Source: Symsagittifera roscoffensis (taxonomy: Eukaryota; Xenacoelomorpha; Acoela; Convolutidae). From it: 64,000 nt of DNA. Below the pieces are notes generated by a model. That model saw nothing but the letters and a program-made list of their open reading frames with translations, ran no database searches and was not told the DNA's origin. Where the stretch lies: NCBI RefSeq assembly GCF_963678635.1, contig NW_026970609.1, positions 46,071 to 110,070 on the forward strand, written 5' to 3'. Of this stretch, positions 45,912-55,860 are shown one piece after another. The first letter of the stretch is position 1. The number at the start of each line of letters is the position of its first letter. Both the position numbers and the translations under genes were made by a program.

Positions 45912-47659
45912 GGGACAGTACAGAAAAGTCTTGGGACAGTACCAAGAAGTCTTGGGACAGTGCCAGAAAGTCTTGGGACAGTACAAAGAAGTCTTGAGAC
46001 AGTACAGAAAAGTCTTGGGACAGTAGCAAGGAGTCTTGCGCCAGTACAGAAAAGTCTTGGGACAGTACCAAGAAGTCTTCAGAAGGTACAGAAAAGTCTT
46101 GGGGCAGTATAGAAAAGTCTTGGGACAGTACCAAGAAGCCTTGATACAGTACAGAAAAGTCTTCGGATAGTGCCGGAAAGTCTTGGGACAGTATCGAATA
46201 GTCTTGTGACACATGAAGAAGTCTTGAGACAGTACCGGAGAGTCTTGGGACAGTACAGAAAAGTCTTGGGACAGTGCCGGAAAGTCTTGTGACAGTACCA
46301 AGAAGTCTTGGGACAGTACCGGATAGTCTTGGGACAGTACGAAGAAGTCTTGGGACATTACAGAAAAGTCATGGGACAGTACCAAGAAGTACTGAGACAG
46401 TACAGAAAAGTCCTGGGACAGTGCCGGATAGTCTTGGGACTGTTTCGAATAGTCTTGGGACAGCACGAAGAAGTCTTGGGACAGTACGGGAGAGTCTTGG
46501 GACAGTATCAAGAAGTCTTCAGAAGGTACAGAAAAGTCTTGGGGCAGTATAGAAAAGTCTTGAGACAGTACCAAGAAGCCTTGATACAGTACAGAAAGTC
46601 TTGGGACAGTGCCGGAAAGTCTTGGGACAGTACCAAGAAGTCTTGGGACAGTACCGGATAGTCTTGGGACAGTACGGAGAAGTCTTGGGACATTACAGAA
46701 AAGTCTTGGGACAGTACCAAGAAGTACTGAGACAGTACAGAAAAGTCTTGGGACAGTGCCAGATAGTCTTGGGACTGTTTCGAATAGTCTTGGGACAGCA
46801 CGAAGAAGTCTTGGGACAGTACCGGAGAGTCTTGGGATAGTACAGAAAAGTCTTGGGACAGTACCAAGGACTCTTGGGACAGTACAGAAAAGTATTGCGA
46901 CAGTACCAAGAAGTCTTTGGACAGTACAGGAAAATCTTGGGGCAGTATAGAAAAGTCTTGGGACAGGACCAAGAAGACTTGGGACAGCACAGAAAAATCT
47001 TGGGACAGTGCCGGAAAGTCTTGGGACAGTACCAAGAAGTCTTGGGACAGTACCGGATAGTCTTGGGACAGTACGAAGAAGTCTTGGGACATTGCAGAAA
47101 AATTTGGGACAGTACCAAGAAGTACTGAGACAGCACAGAAAAGTCTTGGGACAGTGCCGGATAGTCTTGGGACTGTTTCGAATAGTCCTGGGACAGCACG
47201 AAGAAGTCTTGGGACAGTACCGGAGAGTCTTGGGATAGTACAGAAAAGTCTTGAGACAGTACAGAAAAGTCTTGGGACAGTACCAAGAAGTCTTGGGGCA
47301 GTGCCAGAAAGTCTTGGGACAGTACGAAGAAGTTTTGGGACAGTACAGAAAAGTCTTGGGACAGTACCAAGGAGTCTTGGGACAGTAGAAAAAAGTCTTA
47401 GGACAGTACCAAGAAGTCTTCGGACAGTACAGGAAAATCTTGGGGAGTATAGAAAAGTCTTGGGACAGTACCAAGAAGCCTTGGGACAGTACAGAAAAGT
47501 CTTGGGACAGTACCAAGAAGTCTTGGTACGGTGCAGAAAAGCCTTGGGACAGTACCAAAAAGTCTTGGGACAGTGCCTAGAAGTCATGGGACAAAACCGG
47601 AAAGTCTTAAGACAGTACCGAATAGTCTTGGGACAGAACGGAATGGTCTTGGGACAGTA

Positions 47660-47930
47660 GGAAATAGCCCGACACTCAAGAAAAAGCAAAAAGACCGGTC
47701 AAAACACTTAAATCGCGAAAAAAAAACCCTCTATTAAGATCACGAATTGAAAATTGTTCTCCTCTTTAAGAGATTTAGGATTACCTTTTAGAATTTTTAT
47801 CCATAGAAAAATATTTTCTAATTACTAATATTGTAAAAAGATAAAAATTTAAATAATAACCATGAGGTGAAGTGGGGTACCCATAGCAGAGAAAATAGTT
47901 ATAGGGTCAAAGACTAATCATAACTCATCG
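47660..47930 (+). repeat. spacer module 4 = gag leader
   Basis: This is the last copy, more diverged (GACACTCAAGAAAAAGC, AAAAAAAAACCC, GGTGAAGTGGGGTACCC). Instead of returning to the 21-bp unit after GTCAAAGACTAATCAT it continues to ACTCATCGCAACGAAAAG and the gag start codon at 47,987. It is therefore probably the original leader from which modules 1-3 were copied. Confidence 0.85.
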
Positions 47931-47986
47931 CAACGAAAAGCAACACCTTTAGACCGAAGAGTAACAAGAAAGAATTTTCGGTGAGA

Positions 47987-49731
47987 ATGGTCAACACAAG
48001 AAGCGCAAAGGAGAACAAGACGCAAGTGAGCGCTGAGGAGGGAGGAACGGAAATTGCTATAGAAATTGATCTTGAGACACCAGATCAGAGTGTTGATGAG
48101 GTGGATAAGAAAACAACGGATTCAACACCGATGCCGAATGCGGAAGAATAAGAAAAGAAGACGATAGAGTTCATGCCAATTGACACTGTGTAGGACACGA
48201 CAAGCAACACACCGGAAACCATAAAGGATGAGTCTCAAACGAAAAGAACGTCATTCACAAAGATGGTCGGAATGAAACCAAGAGATAAAGAGGAAGTAGA
48301 ACGGACGACCGAGAAAGGCAAAACGTTTGAAACAGGTTCCACGATAACAACAGAGACCAATCAAAACGATGATCAGGTCAAACATGGGGCAACAGCTAAA
48401 CACGAATTATCAACTCTTCTCGAGCTGGGCGATTTAATGGCAAAGCTATATCAAATCGACTGCAAACTGAAGTGCAGTGAGGAGGATCGAGAAGTAATAA
48501 AGAAGGAAATATGATACAACAAACGAGTACCTGGACAACTACTTCAACCTGGCGAGGGCGACAGAGGAAAAGCTTCAGCAGATGTCAGACAAGGTAGAGG
48601 CCACTGACAACAACCTCGAGAAGAACATCAAAAAGGAAATACAAGAAATGAAGCAACGATATGACACAGTGAATAACAAGTTAGGGAGTCTGGAAACGAG
48701 AATAGACACAATGAGCAGAGACCAGGCGGAAAGTTCATGTGCCAAACAGTCCAAACTGGATGCCATCTTGAGAAACTCTATAACACAAGACAAGCTGGTA
48801 ACAGATCGAAGGCAATTCAACAGATTCGATTTCGTAGAATCACAACGGAACAAGCGGGAATCAACACCGTTACCGTTAACCCGGAGTGTAGCGAGCGAGA
48901 GGGGGCCAAAACAATACGAAGAATGGATCTTCAATTACTCTAAATGGTCCAGGGGATTCCACAACGAACAATAATGTGGGACCGAATGCCATGACGTGGG
49001 CTAACACCTGTGAGATGATAAACAGGACACTGGGGGCATTCGCCACAAGGAACAACGACTCGAGTGAAAGAGGAGGTTGCAAATCCAGGAAAACCTTCAA
49101 GAAGCCAAAAGAAGATAAAGATAATTCAGATGGATGCATCGACCCATGGGTAGAAGTCTTGAGACTACATCTGCAGCAAGACACTTTGTATGACGAGAGG
49201 CAGGCCTGCACGGCGATACTGAGCAACATTGAAGGCACAGCGTTAAAATGTGTAGTTGCGAAGAAGGAAGAGGAACGTGACAGAGCAGACAAGATCTTCG
49301 AGATATTGTTGAACCGATTCGGGTCAGGTATGAAGGGTCACCAAGCGATGATGAGATTTGAATAGAGAAGACAGAGGGACGATGAATCAATTGATCGGTT
49401 CCTGGATGATCTTGAGAGCTTGAGAAGAAGGAGTGATCCCGAGGAGTCAACAAACAGAAGGAACTTCAGCATCGCCTCGAAATTCATCGATTGGGTAAAA
49501 AGTGATGACTTGACAACAATGTTAGCAACGTATTATACACTGTCGAAAGATAATCCACCGACTCCAGAAGAGATGATACAAAAGTCAAGGGAGTACATGC
49601 TGATGAAATCGAAGAAGTACTCGTACTCAGAGAACAGGATTATGCAGGGGGGGGGGGGGGGGGGAGTCAACTACAAAGGTCGTCATGGTACAACCCTAGA
49701 GATGATGTGGACAAACGTAGATCATGGGTAA
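47987..49731 (+). pseudogene. gag: matrix/capsid-like region, interrupted
   Basis: ATG at 47,987 opens MVNTRSAKENKTQVSAEEGG, a start seen in many gypsy gag proteins, and stops at TAA 48,149. Open segments follow: 48,263-48,514 (acidic, with ELGDLMAKLYQIDCKLKC), 48,582-48,974 (coiled-coil LEKNIKKEIQEMKQRYDTVN, then QFNRFDFVESQRNKRES), 48,976-49,365 with the capsid-like IDPWVEVLRLHLQQDTLYDE and IFEILLNRFGSG, and 49,420-49,731 with NRRNFSIASKFIDWVKSDDL and KSREYMLMKSKKYSY. The polyprotein forms the particle that packages element RNA. Stops at 48,149, 48,514, 48,972 and 49,363 and the G tract at 49,647 break it. Confidence 0.75.
49647..49664 (+). repeat. 18-base G homopolymer in gag
   Basis: Eighteen consecutive Gs interrupt gag between the capsid-like part and the zinc knuckles. 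The frame before the tract (49,420-49,731) and the frame after it that carries the zinc knuckles (49,707-50,069) differ by two, so the tract length marks a frameshift. It could also be a sequencing-length error. Confidence 0.9.
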
Positions 49732-50370
49732 ACTGTGGATCAGCGGATCATCACGTGGCGGATTGCACAACGTACAAGCAGGGCTTGAAGAGTCTGGGAT
49801 ATGCACCGGATGAGGAAGATATCAGCCAGATTGAAGAACACGGGTTTTATAGTGGCTTGATCATCAAAATAGGTGCGAGATGCTTCTTCTGCAATCAAGA
49901 GGGACACTTCAGAATGGACTGTCCATTGCTCTGGGAAGCAGTCAAGAACCAAAGTCACCCCAAACACAAGTTAGCGTTGGTGGCGGTGCAGAACACGAGA
50001 AACAGACAAAACGAGTTTGAAACGAAAAATCGGAGGCACCGAGTGCGGAACTACCGACAAAGACGGTGAAGGCAGTAACGCAAGTCAATAATGCCATGAA
50101 GGCTAAGGTCAGGAGTTCTCAGGAGATAAATTATGAGAGAGCAGCTGTAGAGGCAATCAACAAAGTGAAACAAGACCTAGCAACGAAGGAGATCGAGCAA
50201 GGATTGAAACAGGAGATCGAAAGTCAGAAGTTGAATGAGACGTTAAGTGGGTCAGTGCCAACGCCAGAAGCCGAAGTGGGAGCGACAAGGAGTGGAAATT
50301 GCAACACTCTGAAAATGGTCACGGGCAAGTCATTTGGCATAACAAAGATTGGAGCCAGGATAATGTGAAT
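49707..50370 (+). pseudogene. gag nucleocapsid with CCHC knuckles, and following linker
   Basis: The 120-codon frame 49,707-50,069 has one intact knuckle, CFFCNQEGHFRMDC (C59, C62, H67, C72), and one damaged, NCGSADHHVADC, whose first Cys position is Trp7. These bind the element RNA. A second frame, 50,066-50,368, overlaps it and is rich in Lys/Gln/Glu (KVKQDLATKEIEQGLKQEIE). It ends with KMVTGKSFGITKIGARIM. Two consecutive frames imply a frameshift near 50,060. Confidence 0.75.
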
Positions 50371-50600
50371 AATCACTGTGGGCGGCCACGAAGTAACGAG
50401 GAACCTGAGCGAACCCAGCGATCAGACAATAACGCACATTGATAAGTCCAATTGATGCACAATAATGCACTAAAGTGCGATAAGTCCGCAGACAACTTCT
50501 AGAGATTTGAGTGCACTACTCACAAGAGGTGGCAGCAAGTCAGTCCGCGTCGAGAACAGATACACGGAAGGTGGATAGTTCGGCTGGATTGATACAACAT
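50370..50600 (+). pseudogene. pol protease remnant joined to RNase H end (reverse transcriptase deleted)
   Basis: IITVGGHEVTRNL (about 50,368-50,408) looks like the start of a gypsy aspartic protease, but the catalytic Asp-Ser/Thr-Gly motif is absent and sequence degrades into SEPSDQ and stops. At about 50,578-50,650, after a GGWIVRLD-like start, the text YNMIIEHRTRDKHQNADSLS is a classic RNase H C-terminal motif. Between them a normal element has over 2 kb of protease, reverse transcriptase and RNase H. Here it is about 200 bases, so these domains are deleted. Confidence 0.65.
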
Positions 50601-51650
50601 GATAATTGAGCACAGGACAAGAGACAAACATCAAAATGCCGATAGCTTGAGTAAGGAGACGGAAATCTACGAGAGGCAGGAACAAAGAGAGGCAGATAGG
50701 CCCGAAATAAAAGATGGCTTTTCCTTCATGGATAAGGAAACGTATGACATTCTTCCACTCACCTGATTGCTCGACAAGTCAGGCAAACCGATAGAAGATC
50801 ACCCCGAATCACCGAAGGAGTGTCCAGAGAAAACGATCTTGAATAGAACCCGAGGGATACCGATGGAGATAATGCTAGAGTCGAAAATTGTGAGAGAGAC
50901 ACTCAAGGCAAAGGCTATGATCTGAACCAAGTAGAGACGGCAAGATCGGTGATAGGTGAAGAATTGATGAGACTACTCGAGACACTGGCAGACGATAAAC
51001 CCGTGGTCAAAGAAAAGGGCAAAGAGGAACCAGAAGTCTCGATATTTAGAAGGAACGAAGCGGATGGTGGCGAGGATTCCTAGAAAGAAAGTAAACTGAT
51101 GGAAAAGAAGTCGTGCAGTCATTGGTTGACAGAATCCCTAAAGACATACTTGAACGGACTCGGGTTAGAAAGCAGAAGGTGGCATTAAATGAGAAGGCTC
51201 AGCGCCTTGGGCCAAGTCAAGAGTCCGGGGAGAGGCCCGCCTTAGAGGAAGATACTGAAGAAGAAAAACTGTCCGGGGAGTGTGAGGAATGGGATGTAGA
51301 CTCAGAGGAGAGCAGCGATGACCAGGATAGTCTATGCATGATATTGGCAGAAGAGAAGATGAGGCACCGCGATAGGGAGCTGCAGACGGATCCCTCCTCA
51401 GGAACGTACAATTTGGATCAGCAGGAAGTGTGAGGAGGTGAAGAACTTGAGAAAATTGCAGTATCGAGGAAACCGTTCAGGGAGCTTTCTTGCAACTCAA
51501 ACGTCAGAACAAACCTGGTGCCTGAAGATGACAGAAAGATCTTGAGGAGGATAGTCTGCGTAAAGCTAAAAGATGACATCCACAGTCTTGGAGAAATGAA
51601 TGGTCAGATAATGGCACTAACGGAACACATCAAGGCGAGATATAGGCTGT
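50600..51650 (+). pseudogene. pol linker between RNase H and integrase
   Basis: Acidic, Lys/Glu-rich coding remnants in several frames: SKETEIYERQEQREADRPEI (from about 50,640), FSFMDKETYDILPLT, ILNRTRGIPMEIMLESKI, the 106-codon frame 51,113-51,433 (DRIPKDILERTRVRKQKV; EEWDVDSEESSDDQDSLCMI) and KPFRELSCNSNVRTNLVPED (about 51,466-51,530). Such a long acidic insert between RNase H and integrase is not typical. It may be a spacer domain of this lineage. Confidence 0.55.
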
Positions 51651-51653
51651 TGG

Positions 51654-52394
51654 TTGTACCAGACTGAAGTGTTATTCAGATCGCATGATCAAATGGGGCA
51701 CCATGGGATAGACAAAATGCAACAAAGAATTTTACACAGGTTTGATTGGCCAGGATTAAGGAAAGCTTGCGAGAGATGGGTGAATGCATGCCTGGCATGT
51801 CTGCAGGTGAAAGAGCCAAGGAAGATGAAGTTCCCACTTAAGTCAGTTGAAAGCTCGGAATTTAACGAGTTTGTGCAGATAGAACATCAAAAGATCTGCA
51901 TGACGGGATATAACCAGATACTGGTCATAATAGATCACTTCACAAAGTTGGCAGCAGCTATGCCGTGTCAAACAGCCTCGGCAGAGGAGACTTGTGGCCA
52001 CTTGATAACACATTGGATATCAAGTTATGGTTGTCCCATGACATTTCAGTCGGACAACGGCAAAGCCTTCGTGGGTGACCTGACAAAAGAATTGATGAAG
52101 AGGTCACACATTGCTCGAGCGCACTCAACGACCTACCATCCCCTGACCAACTGGTTAGTGGAGAGACATAATAGAACGTTGGTGAACATGCTGAGGGTAT
52201 ACTGCTCGAGATACATGACAGACTGGGATAAAAATCTGCCAAAAGTTGTAGGGGCGTACAACAGCACGCAACACTCAACAACAGGAATCAGTCCCTTCAT
52301 GATGTTAACGGGCAGGGAAAGAGAAATGCCTTTAACATTCTTTTATCCAGAATATAAAGGGAAAAAGAAACCGCCTCAAGCTTATGTGGAATGA
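51654..52394 (+). pseudogene. gypsy-type integrase, near-intact core
   Basis: The 246-codon frame carries an HHCC zinc region (H11, H16 or H17, C46, C49 in WVNACLACLQ) and an rve core. The first catalytic position reads VQIEHQK (E77, normally Asp), the second FQSDNGKAF (D134), the Glu NWLVERHNR (E170), giving 35 residues between the last two. Further core motifs are NSTQHSTTGISPFMMLTGRE and PLTFFYPEY. The D-to-E change at the first site and the usual G-to-W in the NG-x-VE motif probably inactivate it. The frame opens without an ATG (TTG at 51,654) as part of a polyprotein. Confidence 0.85.
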
Positions 52395-52790
52395 GCGGTC
52401 AGGAGACAACAAGAACTAAACGAGCTCTGCAGGAGGAACACGGCGCAAACACAAATGAGACAGCGGAAGATATACGACGAGAAGATACTTCAAGCGAAAC
52501 CATATGCAATGGGCCAATACGTCTGGGTGTTCCAGAATGTTATACATCCCAAGGGGGCAAAGAAAGAACCTAACGAATGGTGAGGACCGCTCATGATAAC
52601 GGAAGTACACCAGCAAGGACGGTTCTACCGCTTGAGTACGGGGCGAGCAGCGCATTATGAAAACCTGAAACCTCATGTCCGGTCTCCAAAAGACTGGTGC
52701 GTACCGCATAATATGGAGGGACTCGAGTACCTACTGGTGGAGCCAGCATGCGAGGTGAACGAAAAAAAGTACCAGAGAAAACAATGATGG
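52395..52790 (+). pseudogene. integrase C-terminal tail with GPY/F-type module
   Basis: Successive frames give VRRQQELNEL(C)RRN, KPYAMGQYVWVFQNVIHPKG (about 52,497-52,556) and MITEVHQQGRFYRLSTGRAA then HYENLKPHV (52,593-52,680). The W-x-GP...Y-x-L...H.ENLKPH pattern is the GPY/F module that ends many Ty3/gypsy integrases. At least two frameshifts occur between 52,394 and 52,593. Confidence 0.65.
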
Positions 52791-53280
52791 CAACGAGGAC
52801 TTGAGCTTGGACGATAACGAAAAGATAGAAGCGGACTCAAATGCGGAATCATTTTTTGAAAAAGACTGGAATGGTCCAGAGCAAAACGAGGTGCCAACGC
52901 GGACGGAACCAGACTTGCCGGTACCAGCGGGACCAAGGAGTGGCAATCGTTAACGGACAAGCATGAAATACAATAAGTACGGGGATGACTTCTTGATTGA
53001 CAAGATACAGCCTGATAAGTTATGCGTAGCGCTACTGAGCGTGGGCGAACTGGTAGCCGACAAAGAATGGCGAATCATCAACGACAGTGAACGCTACCCA
53101 CAGGAAGGCTACTCCACACCAGAAAGGGAAACAGATCTGGAGCAGAGCGAGATAGAAAGAAGAGAGAACACACACACTTAAGGATACTAGAATGGATGCG
53201 CGATGTCAAGAGCAAAAGAGATGAGGAGCAAAGCATCCAGCAGGTCGACGTGTCAGCAGAAAAACAAGTGAAACCGAGAG
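52790..53280 (+). pseudogene. acidic post-integrase region (unrecognised)
   Basis: Remnants DDNEKIEADSNAESFFEKDW, VPTRTEPDLPVPAGPRSGNR, and the 72-codon frame 52,963-53,181: MKYNKYGDDFLIDKIQPDKL, ELVADKEWRIINDSE, ETDLEQSEIERRENT. It connects the integrase to the macro-domain-like segment. Composition is coding-like, with stops near 52,954, 53,179 and 53,330. No family was recognised. Confidence 0.45.
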
Positions 53281-53963
53281 ATTCCTCTTCGGTTGGACGG
53301 CAACCGATAGGCCGCTCGAGATACCGCCAGGTAATTTAGACCCAGCATCATCGACGGGGACTTCGATAAAAATTTTTGTCCTCGGAGTGGGGGTAGGACT
53401 TACCCACACCAAAAATTTGGTGATGAAGAAACTCAGAGAAATGAGAGAAACAAGCGGGCTGGAACTGGATAAAGAGGAGGCTGAGCCTACCATAGAAAGG
53501 AATTTCAAAACAAAATTTGAAATTCCAAATGAATATTCGGAGAGCATCCTGATCACGGACAGCAACTACATTTTGTCAGACAGGACCAGCGCGATCTGTA
53601 TAACGGCGGTCATGAGCTTCAAATCAAGGCTAGAGGCCGACTTCAAGAGAGAGTATCGGAACGTGGAGTTTCTATTCAGGCAGAGACCGGATTTGGGAGG
53701 AATGGCTGCGCTTCCCCCATCGGTTTCACAAGTTCCGGGTAAATACCTGTGCTTTCTGGTAATGAGGGTCAATGAAAGGAACACGATAGATCCTGAGCAC
53801 GTGATGTTAGCACTAACAAGGCTGCCAGACTTCACGGTCGAAAGAGGAATAATGGAGGTCTCGATGCCGGTTTATGACCCAAACAGGGGCAAGTTGAGCC
53901 CAAGGGAATTATAAGCTATCCTACATGTGATCTTCGCAGAAACGGAAATAATTGTGCATAAGT
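53281..53963 (+). pseudogene. macro-domain-like protein downstream of pol
   Basis: The frame is open from about 53,281 through 53,911 (FGWTATDRPLEIPPGNLDPA, then the part from 53,387), with a single TAA at 53,912-53,914, after which the same frame continues AILHVIFAETEIIVHK to 53,963. The order ICITAVMSFKSRLEADFKRE, then VPGKYLCFLVMRVNERN, DPEHVMLALTRLPDFTVERG, IMEVSMPVYDPNRGKLSPRE and the final I/V strand resembles the macro (Appr-1-p binding) fold: N-terminal Asn/Asp loop region, K-Y-x-C-F-L-V-T-K strand, an 'all-alpha' pairing helix and IxxVxxPVYxxxxG loop. In known macro domains this binds ADP-ribose. The usual GCG loop is not obvious, so this is a tentative structural call. Confidence 0.45.
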
Positions 53964-54484
53964 AATACTAATTGAGCATCGCCTGAGTTGGGTACATGGG
54001 AATCTCGAGTTAGGTATATTGGAGTCTCAAGTTAAGTATGTTGGGGCGCGAAGCAGGTAAATGGATTTTAACGCAATTGGCAAGACAATTAAATTTTAGA
54101 GTTGACGGTGCTAAAACAAGAAATAAATCTGCACGCTCTTAAAATTCCAAATGGAATTATTTTAGTGAAATGATTGTAGGATAACGCTATAAACACAAAA
54201 ATGAAGGGGGGCCTAGGTTAGGGGCAGAACAAATTAGTTTGAAAGTGGATTTAATTTTCAGATTGATTTGGTAAATTGTGTTGACGACCTGGGCTCACTC
54301 ATTTGAAAAAAAGAAGGTCTTGAACGAAATTCACGATCAGCAACATTCGAAGGGAGATATTTCTCAAATTCTCAAGTTGGTTGGTAAGGTAATTCTCAAG
54401 TTGGTTGGCAAGGTAATTCCCAAGTTAGTGGACAAGGTAATTCTCAAGTTGGTTGACACTTGAGATCATCTAGAAATTGTGACA
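53964..54484 (+). other. retroelement non-coding stretch with 24-bp tandem repeat
   Basis: The first part has loosely repeated TTGGGTACATGGGAATCTCGAG then GTATATTGGAGTCTCAAGTTAAG. At 54,368-54,462 ATTCTCAAGTTGGTTGGTAAGGTA occurs four times (24-base period), reading ILKLVGKV in one frame. Nothing else was recognised. The stretch separates the macro-like and the next reading frame. Confidence 0.5.
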
Positions 54485-55471
54485 ATGGCAGATCGCTTTT
54501 GGAAATCCATGCCTGCAGCGCTCAAGAGACCTACGCTCAATGAGCTATATAAAGGCTTGAGGGATCTGGATTACACCCAAAGGGATGAGAGGATGGCAGT
54601 GATTTTGAACGCCATCCTGCAGTTAGAGGCGCAGGGTGAACACAGGGAATCAGCGACAGAAGCTGTTTTGATGGTTACACATAGTATCGAAATTACACAT
54701 GGGGAATGCCCATGCCATTGTCTGGCACAAACGGTGTGGTACCCTGATCACACAAACCTCTGCCTAATATAGGATGTGGAAGAAATTCGGTCGATCGGAT
54801 TACCAGATCACAGACAAAAGGTGACGCTCCTGGTGGTAAGAACGATGCTGGCTTTGCGATGGATCGAAGAGAATGTGACGAATTAACGGGAGTCGATATA
54901 CGCTATAGAATACAGCAGGAGACTTGATATTTTTGAGACTGCATGCAAGGTATTTGCCATACCGATGGAACTCAGGCACGTATGGAGCCGCATAAGGTTC
55001 TTCCCGTGGTTTCGAGTGACGTTGACATATTGTCTGTATATTTTTATGTTGACGAAAGATCATATGCAGAAATACCAAAAAGAATATCGACAGTTCCTGG
55101 CAGAGACAGGAACCTTCAAAAGACCTCTGCTCACCCACCGAAATGCGATTACGACAGGGTGGAAAAGAGTTGGTAGGGTATCTAAGGATAACACCAATGC
55201 GAGAGAATTAATACTGGAAGAAGACTTGTCGAAGAACGTGAGTCTGAGTCTGCGCAACTCCTTTTGCTTGAATAAGGAGTCGAAGGTGAAGGATTTGCCC
55301 AACCAAGCAAAGAGGTTGCAAAAGCAGAGGGAGTGGATGCTATCTTGCGAACAACTAAAGGCTTGGGAAGAGATCGTGATAAGCTCCAATGATGAGGAAG
55401 CACTGTTAAGACAGATTGCGGTGTCGAATGTATCTGGGCCTAGCACCTCGAAGGTGAAGAACGCGAAATGA
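54485..55471 (+). pseudogene. unrecognised downstream reading frame of retroelement
   Basis: Two main open parts. 54,485-54,772 reads MADRFWKSMPAALKRPTLNE, then LYKGLRDLDYTQRDERMAVI and EITHGECPCHCLAQTVWYPD, ending TAG. 54,965-55,471 reads MELRHVWSRIRFFPWFRVTL, a hydrophobic TYCLYIFML, MQKYQKEYRQFLAETGTFKR, RELILEEDLSKNVSLSLRNS and EWMLSCEQLKAWEEIVISSN. The hydrophobic stretch is too short for a clear membrane segment in the existing frame, but another frame is also open from 54,943, so the true frame there is unsure. Base composition matches the retroelement. It could be an extra ORF of this lineage; no envelope signature was seen. Confidence 0.45.
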
Positions 55472-55860
55472 GCCGGTAGCTCATTAAGGGATTCTTGAGT
55501 CGTGAGAGGGATGTAAAGGTGCTCAAGTGTGAACTCGGATCAAATCTGAGGTCACGAAAAAGAAATTTTAAAGAAACGAGATATTGTTATTACTATACTA
55601 TATCTATTATATAAACAAAATGCTGCATGACAATTTCCTGACTGAATGGGACAAAAGAAATATTAAATCATTAGCTTACAAAGCAGAAATTTAAGGTGCA
55701 GGTGTATGCAGATTTTGATTGTAGTTTAGCGATAGCGTGACAATTTTGCATGGTTGTGAGTTATGGGTGTAGATAAACTTATGTCTGCTGCAAACTTCTG
55801 TAAATGACTACTGGCACTGTATCTTGAGCAACACTCAAAATTCTGGGGATTCACTGGCAG

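Larger units (their letters stand above)
31362..47660 (+). repeat. 21-bp minisatellite, ~16.3 kb, higher-order organised
   Basis: The unit is AGTCTTGGGACAGTACAGAAA, with the last six bases varying (CAGAAA, CAAGAA, CGGAAA, CGGATA, GAAGAA and others). About 740 units are present after subtracting three internal spacers. Because 21 is a multiple of 3, the plus strand gives seven-residue repeats such as SLGTVQK and VLGQYRK, and the minus strand VLSQDFS, YCPKTFL and TVPRLFC. Blocks of 1-3.5 kb recur nearly unchanged: 38,041-39,480 matches 41,543-42,982 (offset 3,502) and 43,228-44,330 matches 45,913-47,015 (offset 2,685). Earlier blocks recur at about 1.05-1.4 kb. I treat the open frames as a by-product of unit length. 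Confidence 0.95.

Noticed and set aside
31362-47660. CRISPR array
   Set aside because: Units are contiguous without unique spacers of constant length, the spacer modules are identical to each other, and the setting is eukaryotic.
31299-47690. Many ORFs of 100-1,943 codons on both strands across the 21-bp array, which might be taken for giant repetitive proteins
   Set aside because: They exist in several frames on both strands because the unit is 21 bases. The heptad type switches with small indels, and no start, signal or unique domain is linked to them.
48575-49453. Minus-strand frames of 118-138 codons opposite gag
   Set aside because: Plus-strand gag motifs explain the region; the minus frames are by-products of its less AT-rich composition.
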